Source: Paenibacillus oceani (GTDB taxonomy: Bacteria > Bacillota > Bacilli > Paenibacillales > NBRC-103111). From it: a DNA stretch of 64,000 nucleotides. The notes under the pieces were generated by a model that ran no database searches, had not been told where the DNA came from, and saw only the letters and a program-made list of their open reading frames with translations. Made by a program: the position numbers and the translations under genes. The stretch lies in contig NZ_JACXJA010000047.1 in NCBI RefSeq assembly GCF_014705615.1, forward strand, positions 16,773 to 80,772, read 5' to 3'. The stretch's first letter is position 1. Each line of letters starts with the position of its first letter. This document shows, piece by piece, positions 53,383 through 61,881 of this stretch.

Positions 53383-53951
53383 TTGGACTTGCGGCGGAAT
53401 ACTTCGGGGCTTCGTTCGTATTCGACATCCGGCACGCCTTCCCGGAAATTGGCCGTGCGGGCTACCGTGAAGAAGAAATCGGATAGCCGGTTCAAATACC
53501 TGCGCACCTCTTCATTAATCTCCGCCTGCTTGGACAAGGTAACGACTCTCCGCTCCGCTCGGCGGCAGACGGTCCGGCAGACGTGCAGCAGCGCCGATGC
53601 CTGCGAGCCCCCGGGCAGGATGAACCGGGTAATATCCGGCGTCTCCGCATCGTACTTGTCGATCCACGTCTCCAGCCGGTCGACCATCTCCGCGTTCACT
53701 TTGTAAGGACGCAGCTCCGGCTTGAGCAGAGCGAGGTCCGATCCGCAGTCGAACAGCTCCTGCTGGACCAGCTCGAGGTCGGCTCTCAGGTCGTCCATCG
53801 TGCCGCTGGTCATCACGCTGATCGTCTGCCCGACGAAGCAGTTTAGCTCATCCGTCGTGCCGTACGCCTCCACCCGGACATCGTCCTTGTCGACGCGTCC
53901 TCCGATAACGCCTGTCTGCCCTTTGTCGCCTGTTCTTGTATAAATTCTCAT
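53379..53951 (-). CDS. pduO: PduO-type cob(I)alamin adenosyltransferase
   Basis: A 190-residue enzyme that transfers adenosyl from ATP to cob(I)alamin or corrinoids. The ATP loop is YTRTGDKGQTGVIGG, and RFILPGGSQASALLHVCRTVCRRAERRVV carries the conserved Arg and Glu residues; LNRLSDFFFTVARTAN closes the fold. The ATG overlaps the cobD-cobQ stop as ATGA. It belongs to the cobalamin operon. Confidence 0.95.
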   Translation of the reverse strand: MRIYTRTGDKGQTGVIGGRVDKDDVRVEAYGTTDELNCFVGQTISVMTSGTMDDLRADLELVQQELFDCGSDLALLKPELRPYKVNAEMVDRLETWIDKYDAETPDITRFILPGGSQASALLHVCRTVCRRAERRVVTLSKQAEINEEVRRYLNRLSDFFFTVARTANFREGVPDVEYERSPEVFRRKSK

Positions 53952-56653
53952 TCGTTTCCGCTCCCTTCGTCGCTTCCTTCTATCATCGCATAGATTCGGG
54001 CCATATCCAAATGGCTCCTGACATGATCGGCCAGCCGGTCAAAGGCGGCCTCGCGTTTGCTGTGGAACCGGAGCTGCCCTTCGAGCGGCGGCCAGTCTTG
54101 GTCCGCCCGGATCTCGTTGATCCAGGTGCGCCGAAGCTCGTCGTTGTGCAAAATGCCATGGACGTACGTGCCCCACACTTTCCCGTCCTCCGACATCGCG
54201 CCGTCTTCATGGTACGATGCCGCAAGCTCGGGCGCATCGTGAATCCGGATGGAGAACGGACGCCGGACATCCTCCACAAATACCGTCCGGCCCATATGAA
54301 TCTCGTAGCCTTCGACGGGAAGAGCCCCGCTCCCGGCTCCCGGCCAATTCGCCGACCCGCTGACCCGCTCGGTCCGTTTATCCGGCGTAAACGTCGTCTC
54401 CGATGGAAATAGCCCGATACCCGGCAGCTCTCCGGTATCCGATTCGATCCGCTCCGGGTCGAGCAGACGACGGCCGAGCATCTGGTAGCCGGCGCAGATG
54501 CCGATCAGCCTGCCGCCCTCTTGCACATGCCTGCGGATGCACGCCTCCAAGCCGCTTTCCCGCAAATACTTCAAGTCGTCCACCGTGTTTTTGCTGCCAG
54601 GTATGATCACCGCGTCCGGTTCTCCCCAATCGGATACGCCGGAGACGTACCGGATGTGCACATCCGGCTCCTCGAACAACGGATCGAAGTCGGTGAAGTT
54701 GGACAACCGCGGCAGACGCAGCACGGCCACATCGACCTGCCCTTCCCGCTTCGGTCCGGACGGCCGCTTCGCATCGAGCGAGGCGGAATCCTCATCCTCC
54801 AAGCCGAGATCCGGCAAGTATGGGATTACGCCCAGCACCGGCTTGCCGGTACGCCGCTCCAGCCAGTCGAGTCCCGGCTTCAGCAAGGAGACGTCGCCGC
54901 GGAATTTGTTGATGACGAATCCTTTGACGCGATCCCGCTCTTCCGGCGTCAAAATGTCCAGCGTACCGACGAGCGACGCGAATACGCCGCCACGATCGAT
55001 GTCGGCGATCAGCAGCACTGGCGCATCCGCCCAGCCAGCCAGTCTCATGTTGACGATATCGCGATCTTTCAAATTCACTTCCGCCGGGCTCCCCGCCCCT
55101 TCGATGACAACGACATCGTAGCGGCGGCGCATCCGCACGAGCGCTTCCTTGACGATCTCCTGCGCTTCGCCCAAATATTTCTCCCGGTACGCCCGGGCGT
55201 CATAATCGCGCAGCGGCTTGCCGTGCACGACAACCTGGGATACCATGTCCTTTTTCGGCTTCAGCAAAATCGGGTTCATGTCGGTTGTCGCTGCGATGCG
55301 GCAGGCGTCGGCCTGCATCCCTTGAGCACGGCCGATTTCTTTGCCGTCCGGCGTAACGTATGAGTTCAGCGACATGTTCTGCGACTTGAACGGGGCAACC
55401 TGCCAGCCGTCCTGCAACAGGATGCGGCACAGCGCCGTCGTCAGAATGCTTTTGCCCGCATCGGAGGAGGTGCCCTGGAACATGATCGTCGGCGCAAGCG
55501 GCGCCGAGTCTCCGGACTTGGGAGTGCCTGAAGGCTCCGTTTCGGCTGGCAGAGCTTTATGGGCCGCAGGCTCTCCGTTTATCCGCAGCGCTTGGGCAAG
55601 ACACGTGATTAACGTTTCGTTGTCCTCCCGGAGACGGACCGCAACGCGAAAGTACGAGTCGTTCAAACCCGGGAATAACGAAGCGTCCCGGATCAGCACC
55701 CCAAGCTGTCCCATCCGGCTCTGGAGCGTTTTGACGTCTACCCCCAAGCTTTCCGGAATGGAGACGAGCAGAAAGTTAACGTCGCTAGGAAATACGTGCA
55801 ATCCGAGCGATTGCAGCCCCTGCACCAGCCGCGGCCGCTCGTCCGCCAGCCATCGCCGGGTCCGCTCGGCATACTCGCGCTCGGCAAGCACGGCCTGACC
55901 GATCCACTGGGCCATCGTATTGACGCTCCACGGCACCTGGAGCTCCTTCATCGCCTGGATCTCCTCCGGATGCGCGACCATAAATCCGAGCCGGATGCCG
56001 GGTATCGCATAAAATTTCGTCATCGAGCGGAGCACATAGAGCCCTTTGGTTGCCGAGGCCAGCCGGATCAGACTGACCGCTTGCTCGTCCGGCGCGAAAT
56101 CGACGAACGCTTCGTCCAGCACGAGCGGAATCCGGTCCTGAACGAGCCGGTGAAGCATAGCCGGGTCCGCCATTTTACCGGTAGGATTGTTCGGATGGCC
56201 CAGCAGGAGCATGTCGGCGGAGGCGGCCGCCTGACGGAGCGCCGTCTCGCTTAAAGCGAATCCGTTATCCGGGGATAGCGGGATGTCGACAATCCCGCCG
56301 CCGATTTTCCGCACCGCTTCCTCGTATTCCGAAAAGGACGGCCTTGCAAGACCGACGGACCCTGGCTTCAGCGCCCGTACGGTCAGGTCGATCAGTTCGG
56401 CGGCCCCGTTGCCGACCAGAATGCTCGCTTCCGGTATTCCGTACTTCTCCGCGAGCGTACGGCGCAATTCCCGCACCGCCGGATCGGGATAACGGGCGAG
56501 CTCCCGCCAGCGTTCCGCCAGCAGTTTCCCGACCGCTCCCGGAGGGCCAAACGGGTTCATATTGGAGCTGAAATCGAGGAATCCGTCCGCCGGCAGTCCA
56601 TAAAGCGATTCCGCCGTCGTCAAATCTCCCCCGTGTCCGTATCGTTCCAGCAT
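53948..56653 (-). CDS. cobD-cobQ: Fused L-threonine-O-3-phosphate decarboxylase and cobyric acid synthase
   Basis: A 901-residue bifunctional protein. Residues 1-355 are CobD (PLP Lys K213 in SMTKFYAIPGIR; GNGAAELIDL), which makes aminopropanol phosphate. A linker (356-386) rich in Pro, Ala and Ser leads into CobQ (387-895), which amidates the corrin side chains: ATP site GTSSDAGKS 394-402, glutaminase C720 (GICAGYQMLG) and H832 (VHGILH). The frame is uninterrupted, so this is a true fusion rather than misjoined genes. ATG 56653 follows GGGGAGAG. It starts 18 bases after cobS. Confidence 0.93.
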   Translation of the reverse strand: MLERYGHGGDLTTAESLYGLPADGFLDFSSNMNPFGPPGAVGKLLAERWRELARYPDPAVRELRRTLAEKYGIPEASILVGNGAAELIDLTVRALKPGSVGLARPSFSEYEEAVRKIGGGIVDIPLSPDNGFALSETALRQAAASADMLLLGHPNNPTGKMADPAMLHRLVQDRIPLVLDEAFVDFAPDEQAVSLIRLASATKGLYVLRSMTKFYAIPGIRLGFMVAHPEEIQAMKELQVPWSVNTMAQWIGQAVLAEREYAERTRRWLADERPRLVQGLQSLGLHVFPSDVNFLLVSIPESLGVDVKTLQSRMGQLGVLIRDASLFPGLNDSYFRVAVRLREDNETLITCLAQALRINGEPAAHKALPAETEPSGTPKSGDSAPLAPTIMFQGTSSDAGKSILTTALCRILLQDGWQVAPFKSQNMSLNSYVTPDGKEIGRAQGMQADACRIAATTDMNPILLKPKKDMVSQVVVHGKPLRDYDARAYREKYLGEAQEIVKEALVRMRRRYDVVVIEGAGSPAEVNLKDRDIVNMRLAGWADAPVLLIADIDRGGVFASLVGTLDILTPEERDRVKGFVINKFRGDVSLLKPGLDWLERRTGKPVLGVIPYLPDLGLEDEDSASLDAKRPSGPKREGQVDVAVLRLPRLSNFTDFDPLFEEPDVHIRYVSGVSDWGEPDAVIIPGSKNTVDDLKYLRESGLEACIRRHVQEGGRLIGICAGYQMLGRRLLDPERIESDTGELPGIGLFPSETTFTPDKRTERVSGSANWPGAGSGALPVEGYEIHMGRTVFVEDVRRPFSIRIHDAPELAASYHEDGAMSEDGKVWGTYVHGILHNDELRRTWINEIRADQDWPPLEGQLRFHSKREAAFDRLADHVRSHLDMARIYAMIEGSDEGSGNE

Positions 56654-56671
56654 ACTTTCTCTCCCCCTACT

Positions 56672-57484
56672 CTACCAATTCATCGCGATTACAGCCAGCA
56701 GCAGCACTGCGCACTCCAGAAGCTCGACCAATGCTCCATATGTATCCCCGGTCAGTCCGCCCAATTTGCGCGCCATCGAACGGGCCAACGCATAACCGAG
56801 CGCTCCCGCGATTACGACGAGTCCCGCTGTATACCCCAGCGCTTCCCACCAGGGGAAACGGAAGGCGAGGAGCACGACCAAGCTCCCCGCAATAGCAGGA
56901 AGCGAGGCAACCTGAGCCTGAGAACGGGTTACGGAAGTAAATAAACTTCCGAGCCCTTGTCCTTCCCTCGCGTAAGGCCAGCCGGCAATTGCCCACACGA
57001 TGAACCACCGCCCCCACATCGGGGCAACGATCAGGAAGGCCAGCCACTTGTCCGAGTACGCCGCCATCGTGACAAGCAGCGAAAACTTCATAAGCAGCAT
57101 CAGAACGCCGGCTACAACGCCCATGGCGCCTACCCGGCTGTCCTTCATAATTTCCAGCATCCGCTCCCTCGAACGGTGACTGAGCAACCCGTCGGCGGAA
57201 TCCATCAAGCCGTCCAGGTGCAGCGCTCCGGTTACCGCCACCCACAATCCGAGTACGATAACCGCAGTTGGCGCCGAAGGGAGCAGCAGTTCGAGCAGCC
57301 ATGCCGCAGCGGCCAGCATCGCGCCGAGCACGAGACCGACTACCGGGTAATACACGGTGCTCCGCCGAAACAGCTCGTCCGTATAATCCAGCTTCATCCG
57401 CACCGGCAGCCGCGTCAAAAACTGAAACGCCGACGCGCAAGCTCCCAGCTCCGTTACCCATACATTGTTGCGATCACTGCGCAT
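56672..57484 (-). CDS. cobS: Adenosylcobinamide-GDP ribazoletransferase (CobS)
   Basis: A 270-residue membrane enzyme that joins alpha-ribazole to adenosylcobinamide-GDP, the last step of cobalamin assembly. AFQFLTRLPV, YPVVGLVLG, LHLDGLMDSADGLLSHRSRERMLEIMKDSRVGAMG (Mg-binding acids) and GDTYGALVELLE are diagnostic. The ATG at 57484, with AGGAGGG upstream, overlaps the end of cbiB by 31 bases. The frame is open further upstream but that is cbiB in another frame. Confidence 0.94.
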   Translation of the reverse strand: MRSDRNNVWVTELGACASAFQFLTRLPVRMKLDYTDELFRRSTVYYPVVGLVLGAMLAAAAWLLELLLPSAPTAVIVLGLWVAVTGALHLDGLMDSADGLLSHRSRERMLEIMKDSRVGAMGVVAGVLMLLMKFSLLVTMAAYSDKWLAFLIVAPMWGRWFIVWAIAGWPYAREGQGLGSLFTSVTRSQAQVASLPAIAGSLVVLLAFRFPWWEALGYTAGLVVIAGALGYALARSMARKLGGLTGDTYGALVELLECAVLLLAVIAMNW

Positions 57485-58638
57485 AACAGCCCTCCTGCAG
57501 CCAGATAACTTACCCCATAACATATTCGGATCGTGAGTACAATATCTCCCCGGCTTCGCTCGCGGAGCGGCCAGCCCATGCGGGCACGGTCGCTGACGAC
57601 TTCCCCGTAGCGGTTGAGCCCGCCGAGCTCGATTCCGATCGCTCCGGCTACGGCCGATTCCGGGATGCCGCTGTTCGGGCTCGGGTGGCGCGACGCGAAC
57701 GTTACGATCGATTTGGCCGCTCGAGCCGCCGACAATCCTTTGCCGAATGCGCAAACGCAAACGATCATCAGGCCGGTCAGCCGCGCCGGTATGTAATTGA
57801 GCACATCGTCCAGGCGGGCCGAAGCCCAGCCGAAATGCAAATATTTTGCGTTTTTGTAGCCAACCATCGAATCGAGCGTGTTCGCCGCCCGGTACAGCAT
57901 CGCAAGCGGTGCGCCGCCCAGCAGAGCGAAGACGATCGGCGAGACGAAGGCGTCCACCGTATTTTCCGATACGGTCTCGACCGTCGCCCGGACAATTTCC
58001 GGCTCGTCCAGCCGCGTCGTATCGCGCCCGACGATATAGCCGACATATTTGCGCGCATCCTCCATGTTGCCTTCGCTCAGCGGACGGTACACCAGCATGG
58101 CGGCGTCCTTCAGCCCTTTGACGGCGATCGTCGTCGAGATGAACCAGACGTTGACCGCATACCCGAGCCAGGGATGAATCAGCAAACACAGCTTCACGAT
58201 CGCGAACATAACGGAAAAAGCCGCCCCGACCGTCAAAACAGTCAAAGCGACACCTTGAAGACGCTGCCGGCGCCGATCCGAAGGAGCGGCCTGCGCTTGG
58301 TGGGATACGGCCGCAGGTGCCGGCGTAGCGTACTCCCCGGTCGCATTGGCGTGTTGTTCCGATGCAGCAGACTCCCGTGGGGCGGTGGCGTGCTGTAGGG
58401 ATTGCTCAGACCCCTGGGGGGTGGGAATGTGCTGGGACGATTCCTCAGACTCTTTGGGAGCGGATACTTGCTGTTTCATTTCTCCGCTCCTCAGCCGTTT
58501 CTCCAGCCGGGAAATCAACCTGCCGATCCATATGACCGGATGCGTAGGCCAGCGCGGATCACCAACGATCCAATCCACCACGATAGCGGCGATCACCATC
58601 CAAGCCGTTTCTTGCCATGAAAACAGCAGCACCTTCAT
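57454..58638 (-). CDS. cbiB: Adenosylcobinamide-phosphate synthase (CbiB) with repeat insert
   Basis: A 394-residue membrane enzyme that attaches aminopropanol phosphate to adenosylcobyric acid. VDWIVGDPRWPTHPVIWIGRLI at the start, GRDTTRLDEPEIVRATVETVSENTVDAFVSP and RHPSPNSGIPESAVAGAIGIELGG are the family's signature blocks. An extra hydrophilic segment (about 54-130) carries four 13-residue repeats beginning Q-H/Q-x. ATG 58638 has its AGGGGG almost adjacent; ATG 58656 is an alternative. First gene of the downstream cobalamin subgroup. Confidence 0.9.
   Translation of the reverse strand: MKVLLFSWQETAWMVIAAIVVDWIVGDPRWPTHPVIWIGRLISRLEKRLRSGEMKQQVSAPKESEESSQHIPTPQGSEQSLQHATAPRESAASEQHANATGEYATPAPAAVSHQAQAAPSDRRRQRLQGVALTVLTVGAAFSVMFAIVKLCLLIHPWLGYAVNVWFISTTIAVKGLKDAAMLVYRPLSEGNMEDARKYVGYIVGRDTTRLDEPEIVRATVETVSENTVDAFVSPIVFALLGGAPLAMLYRAANTLDSMVGYKNAKYLHFGWASARLDDVLNYIPARLTGLMIVCVCAFGKGLSAARAAKSIVTFASRHPSPNSGIPESAVAGAIGIELGGLNRYGEVVSDRARMGWPLRERSRGDIVLTIRICYGVSYLAAGGLLCAVIATMYG
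58335..58473. repeat. 39-bp minisatellite inside cbiB
   Basis: Four consecutive 39-bp units encode 13-residue repeats starting at residues 56, 69, 82 and 95, sharing Q-H, A/T-P, E/G-S positions. They lie between the first membrane helix and the next one, in a tolerant loop. Confidence 0.75.
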
Positions 58639-58708
58639 TCCCCCTGTTCCGCGCATCGCTCCGACGTCCGCCCTTGGCAAACAACCATCCAACCATTCAT
58701 TCAGCCTG

Positions 58709-58940
58709 CCGGTCCGATCCGCCAGTACGTTTATCCGCCAAGCCATCCGGCCGTCAATCTGCCGTCTCCGGTCTACCAGACTATCAGTCCTTCTACCATA
58801 CTATCAGTGTGTCCGTCTGTCGCCTGTCGGCCGGTCCCCAGTACGTCGTATCCGCCAAGCCATCAGTTCGCCAATCTGCCGTCTCCGGTCTACCAGACTA
58901 TCAGTCCTTCTACCATACTATCCGTGAATCCGTCTGTCGT
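58709..58940. repeat. Tandem duplication of about 115 bp
   Basis: 58709-58823 and 58831-58940 are two copies, offset by 117-122 bases, sharing TATCCGCCAAGCCAT and then CAATCTGCCGTCTCCGGTCT through CTTCTACCATACTATC. No gene is seen in 58639-59066. A tract of GTCTGTCGTC-like units follows the second copy. Confidence 0.85.
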
Positions 58941-59066
58941 CCATCTGTCGTCTGTCTGTCGTCGGTCGTCAATCCGCCCGGCTGTAGACTCTGCTCGGTT
59001 CGCACCATAGTTTTCTAACTAATTGGCCGTAGTTGTAGCATGAATGCTTCGCTTGGATCACCACAC

Positions 59067-59328
59067 GAATAGGAGCGATTTACGATTTGCAATTTACGAC
59101 TCTTAATTGTTGATTTCAACAATTTTCCGACTGAGTAAGAGCGGTTTGAGACCCTTATTTGTTGATTTCGGTGATTTCCCGGCTGAATAGGAGCGGTTTG
59201 AGACTCTTATTCCACGCCTTTTCCGCATTTCCCCGTCATTCTGAGCGGAATAAGAGCTGCTATCCGCTCTTATTTTGCGGTTACTCGCGGTTTGCGGCTG
59301 AATAAGAGTTGCTAGAGACTCTTATTCC
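59067..59328. repeat. Dispersed AATAAGAG repeat, copy 6 (five hairpin units)
   Basis: Five successive 28-42-base units have the form GAATARGAG, 8-20 bases, CTCTTATT. GAATAAGAGCTGCTATCCGC followed by TCTTATTTT is nearly a perfect hairpin. It separates cobU from cbiB. Confidence 0.85.
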
Positions 59329-59384
59329 ACGACCGCGCCGCCATTTCCCGCCCGCGCGGAGCAAACCGCTCCGCACCCCATGTG

Positions 59385-59942
59385 TTACTCGAACCGGAAG
59401 GCCAGCCGCTTCAGTTCGACCGGGATGCCGCTCGTGACGAGGAATACCTCGTCGCTGACCCCGGCGATCCGCTGGTTCATCCGTCCCGCGAGATCGCGGT
59501 AGACGCGGCCCAGCTTGTACTCCGGCACGATGCCGCTGCCGACCTCGTTCGTCACGAGCAGCACGGTGCCCGCGCAGCGGCGCACGGCTTCCGCCAGCTC
59601 GTCGATCCGCTCGCCGACGCGTTTCTCCATGTCGGCTTCCTGCTCGTAACGGAACAGCCAGTTCGACAGCCACAGCGTCAGGCAGTCGATCAGTACGACT
59701 TCCCCGCCGCGCGGCTCGTACCGGCGCAAATAGTCCGCCACCTCGAGCGGCTCCTCGACGGTTTGCCAGGCAAACCCCGACTCGTCCCGGCGTTCCCGGT
59801 GCAGCGCCAGCCGTTCCGCCATCTCCTCGTCGAACGGCTGCGCCGTCGCGATATAGATGCCGCTATTCCCGAGATGGGCGGCATATCGTTCCGCGAAGGA
59901 GCTTTTTCCGCTCCGGGCCCCGCCCGTAACCAATACGTTCAT
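59385..59942 (-). CDS. cobU: Adenosylcobinamide kinase / guanylyltransferase (CobU)
   Basis: A 185-residue bifunctional enzyme that phosphorylates adenosylcobinamide and adds GMP. The P-loop is GGARSGKSS (7-15), the guanylylated His is H48 (LALHRERR), and LIDCLTLWLSNWL and VTNEVGSGIVPEYKLGRVYRDLAGRMNQ are diagnostic. ATG 59942 follows GGAGG. It lies 24 bases after cobT in the same operon, then 746 bases of repeats precede cbiB. Confidence 0.95.
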   Translation of the reverse strand: MNVLVTGGARSGKSSFAERYAAHLGNSGIYIATAQPFDEEMAERLALHRERRDESGFAWQTVEEPLEVADYLRRYEPRGGEVVLIDCLTLWLSNWLFRYEQEADMEKRVGERIDELAEAVRRCAGTVLLVTNEVGSGIVPEYKLGRVYRDLAGRMNQRIAGVSDEVFLVTSGIPVELKRLAFRFE

Positions 59943-59966
59943 GCCGAATCCTCCGTCTCCGTCCGC

Positions 59967-61025
59967 TCAGTTCTCCGACACGCCGGCGCTCTCGAACGTC
60001 GCCATCTCGTTCATCAGCTTCATCGCCGCTTCCACGACCGGGAACGCCATCACCGCGCCGGTGCCTTCGCCCAGTCTCATATCCATCTGCAGTATCGGCC
60101 GCAGGCCGATATGCTCCATCAGTACCCGGTGTCCCTGCTCCTGGGACAAGTGGGACGGGATCATGTACGGCGCCGCCAACGGGGCCAGCCGCGAGGCGAC
60201 CAGAGCTGCGGCGGACGAGATAAATCCGTCTACGACGACCGGACAGCGGTTCACCGCCGCGCCGAGAATGACGCCGACCAGACCGGCGATCTCCAAGCCG
60301 CCGACCTTCGCCAGCACATCAAGGGGATCGCCTGCGTCCGGGCGATTCGCCTCCAGCGCCTTCCGGATCACGTCGCGCTTGCGCCGCATCCCTTCGTCGC
60401 CGATGCCGGTACCGCGGCCTACAGCGGTTTCGACGTCGGTGCCGGTCAGCGCTACTAGCAGCGCCGAGCTCGGTGTCGTGTTGCCGATGCCCATCTCGCC
60501 CGTCGCGAACATCCGGTAGCCGCGTTCCGCCAGCCCGTTCACGATGTCGATCCCGACCGCTACCGCCCGGACCGCTTCTTCCCGGCTCATGGCCGGCCCG
60601 ACCGCCATGTTGTCCGTCCCCATCTTCACCTTCCGGCTGACCAGCCCCGGATGGCTCAGCTCGGCGTTCACGCCGATGTCCACACAGACGACGTCCGCCC
60701 CAGTATGGCGGGCCAGCACATTCACCGCCGCTCCGCCGTTCAGAAAGTTCATCACCATCTGAGGCGTGACCTCGGCCGGAAATGCGCTGACGCCTTCGGC
60801 GCAAACCCCATGGTCTCCGGCCATGACAACGACCGCTTTCTTCGACAAATCCGGGTTCAGCTCTCCCGTGATGCCCGCGATCTGCCTGGCGATCTCCTCG
60901 AGCTTGCCCAGGCTGCCGGGCGGCTTCGTCAGCCGGTCCAGCTTATGCGCGGCCGCTTGCTTCGCGGCCTCGTCAGCCGCGCGTATACGACTAACCGTCT
61001 GTTCCAATAATTGCTGCGATTCCAT
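59967..61025 (-). CDS. cobT: Nicotinate-nucleotide:dimethylbenzimidazole phosphoribosyltransferase (CobT)
   Basis: A 352-residue enzyme that makes alpha-ribazole phosphate, the lower-ligand nucleotide. The catalytic Glu is E320 in MRLGEGTGA; LTKPPGSLGKLE, AGDHGVCAEGVSAFP and GEMGIGNTTPSSAL are the conserved blocks. The length is normal. The ATG has GGGAGGAG upstream. It follows btuD by 27 bases. No bluB for dimethylbenzimidazole is in the window. Confidence 0.96.
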   Translation of the reverse strand: MESQQLLEQTVSRIRAADEAAKQAAAHKLDRLTKPPGSLGKLEEIARQIAGITGELNPDLSKKAVVVMAGDHGVCAEGVSAFPAEVTPQMVMNFLNGGAAVNVLARHTGADVVCVDIGVNAELSHPGLVSRKVKMGTDNMAVGPAMSREEAVRAVAVGIDIVNGLAERGYRMFATGEMGIGNTTPSSALLVALTGTDVETAVGRGTGIGDEGMRRKRDVIRKALEANRPDAGDPLDVLAKVGGLEIAGLVGVILGAAVNRCPVVVDGFISSAAALVASRLAPLAAPYMIPSHLSQEQGHRVLMEHIGLRPILQMDMRLGEGTGAVMAFPVVEAAMKLMNEMATFESAGVSEN

Positions 61026-61052
61026 GGTGTGTTCCTCTCCTCCCGTTGCCGG

Positions 61053-61877
61053 TTATTGGAATGGCAAAACGTGCTTGCGCTGCTGCTCCATGTCCGCTTC
61101 CGGCATACCAGGCTGCAGCAGCAATTGAGGCGATCCGGACACCGGATGTGCCGTGATGATCGGCTCGGTGCCGTACACCATGGCGATCAGCTCCCGCTCC
61201 ATCACTTCCCAGGGCGTGCCGATCTTGACGATGCCGCCGCGGTGAATCAGCATCAGCCTGTCGCAATATTGAGCGGCCAGATTCAGATCGTGCAGAACGG
61301 CCACGACGGTGAGCGGCTGCTCGGATTGCCAGCGGCGCACCGTGTCCATCATCTGCACCTGGTAGCCGATATCCAGAAACGTGGTCGGCTCGTCGAGCAG
61401 CAGCAGCCGCGGCTGCTGGGCCATCACTTTGCCGAGCGCCACGCGTTGCCGTTCGCCGCCGCTCAAATATTCGAGCGACCGGTCGGCGAAAGGCTCCAGC
61501 TGCAGCTTCGCCAAAATGGCGTCGATCAGGCCGGAAAAATCGTCCGGCTCGTCCCCGAGCCAATTTTGAAACGGAAACCGCCCCATCTCGAGCACTTCGC
61601 GCACCGAAAAGCCGATCGGAGGCAGCGCATCCTGCTGCAATACGGCAAGCCACCGGGCGAGTTCCTTGCGGGCAAACGAGACGAGCGGCTTGCCATCCAG
61701 CCGGATCTCGCCCGAATCGGGCCGTTCCACTCCGGATATCAGCTTCAGCAGCGTCGATTTTCCGCTCCCGTTCGGCCCGATAATACCGAACGTCTCCCCT
61801 TCCTTCACGGCAAACGACACTTCCTCCAAGACGGCGCGGCTGTCGAACGACTTGGATATTCCTTTTACCTCGATCAT
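61053..61877 (-). CDS. btuD: Cobalamin/corrinoid ABC transporter ATP-binding protein
   Basis: A 274-residue ATPase with Walker A GPNGSGKST (34-42), signature LSGGERQRV, Walker B LLLLDEPTTFLD and switch His (VLHDLNLA), of the siderophore/B12 importer class. It begins four bases after the permease stop. Corrinoid rather than iron-chelate specificity is inferred from the adjoining cobT and cobU genes. Confidence 0.88.
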   Translation of the reverse strand: MIEVKGISKSFDSRAVLEEVSFAVKEGETFGIIGPNGSGKSTLLKLISGVERPDSGEIRLDGKPLVSFARKELARWLAVLQQDALPPIGFSVREVLEMGRFPFQNWLGDEPDDFSGLIDAILAKLQLEPFADRSLEYLSGGERQRVALGKVMAQQPRLLLLDEPTTFLDIGYQVQMMDTVRRWQSEQPLTVVAVLHDLNLAAQYCDRLMLIHRGGIVKIGTPWEVMERELIAMVYGTEPIITAHPVSGSPQLLLQPGMPEADMEQQRKHVLPFQ

Positions 61878-61881
61878 ACGA

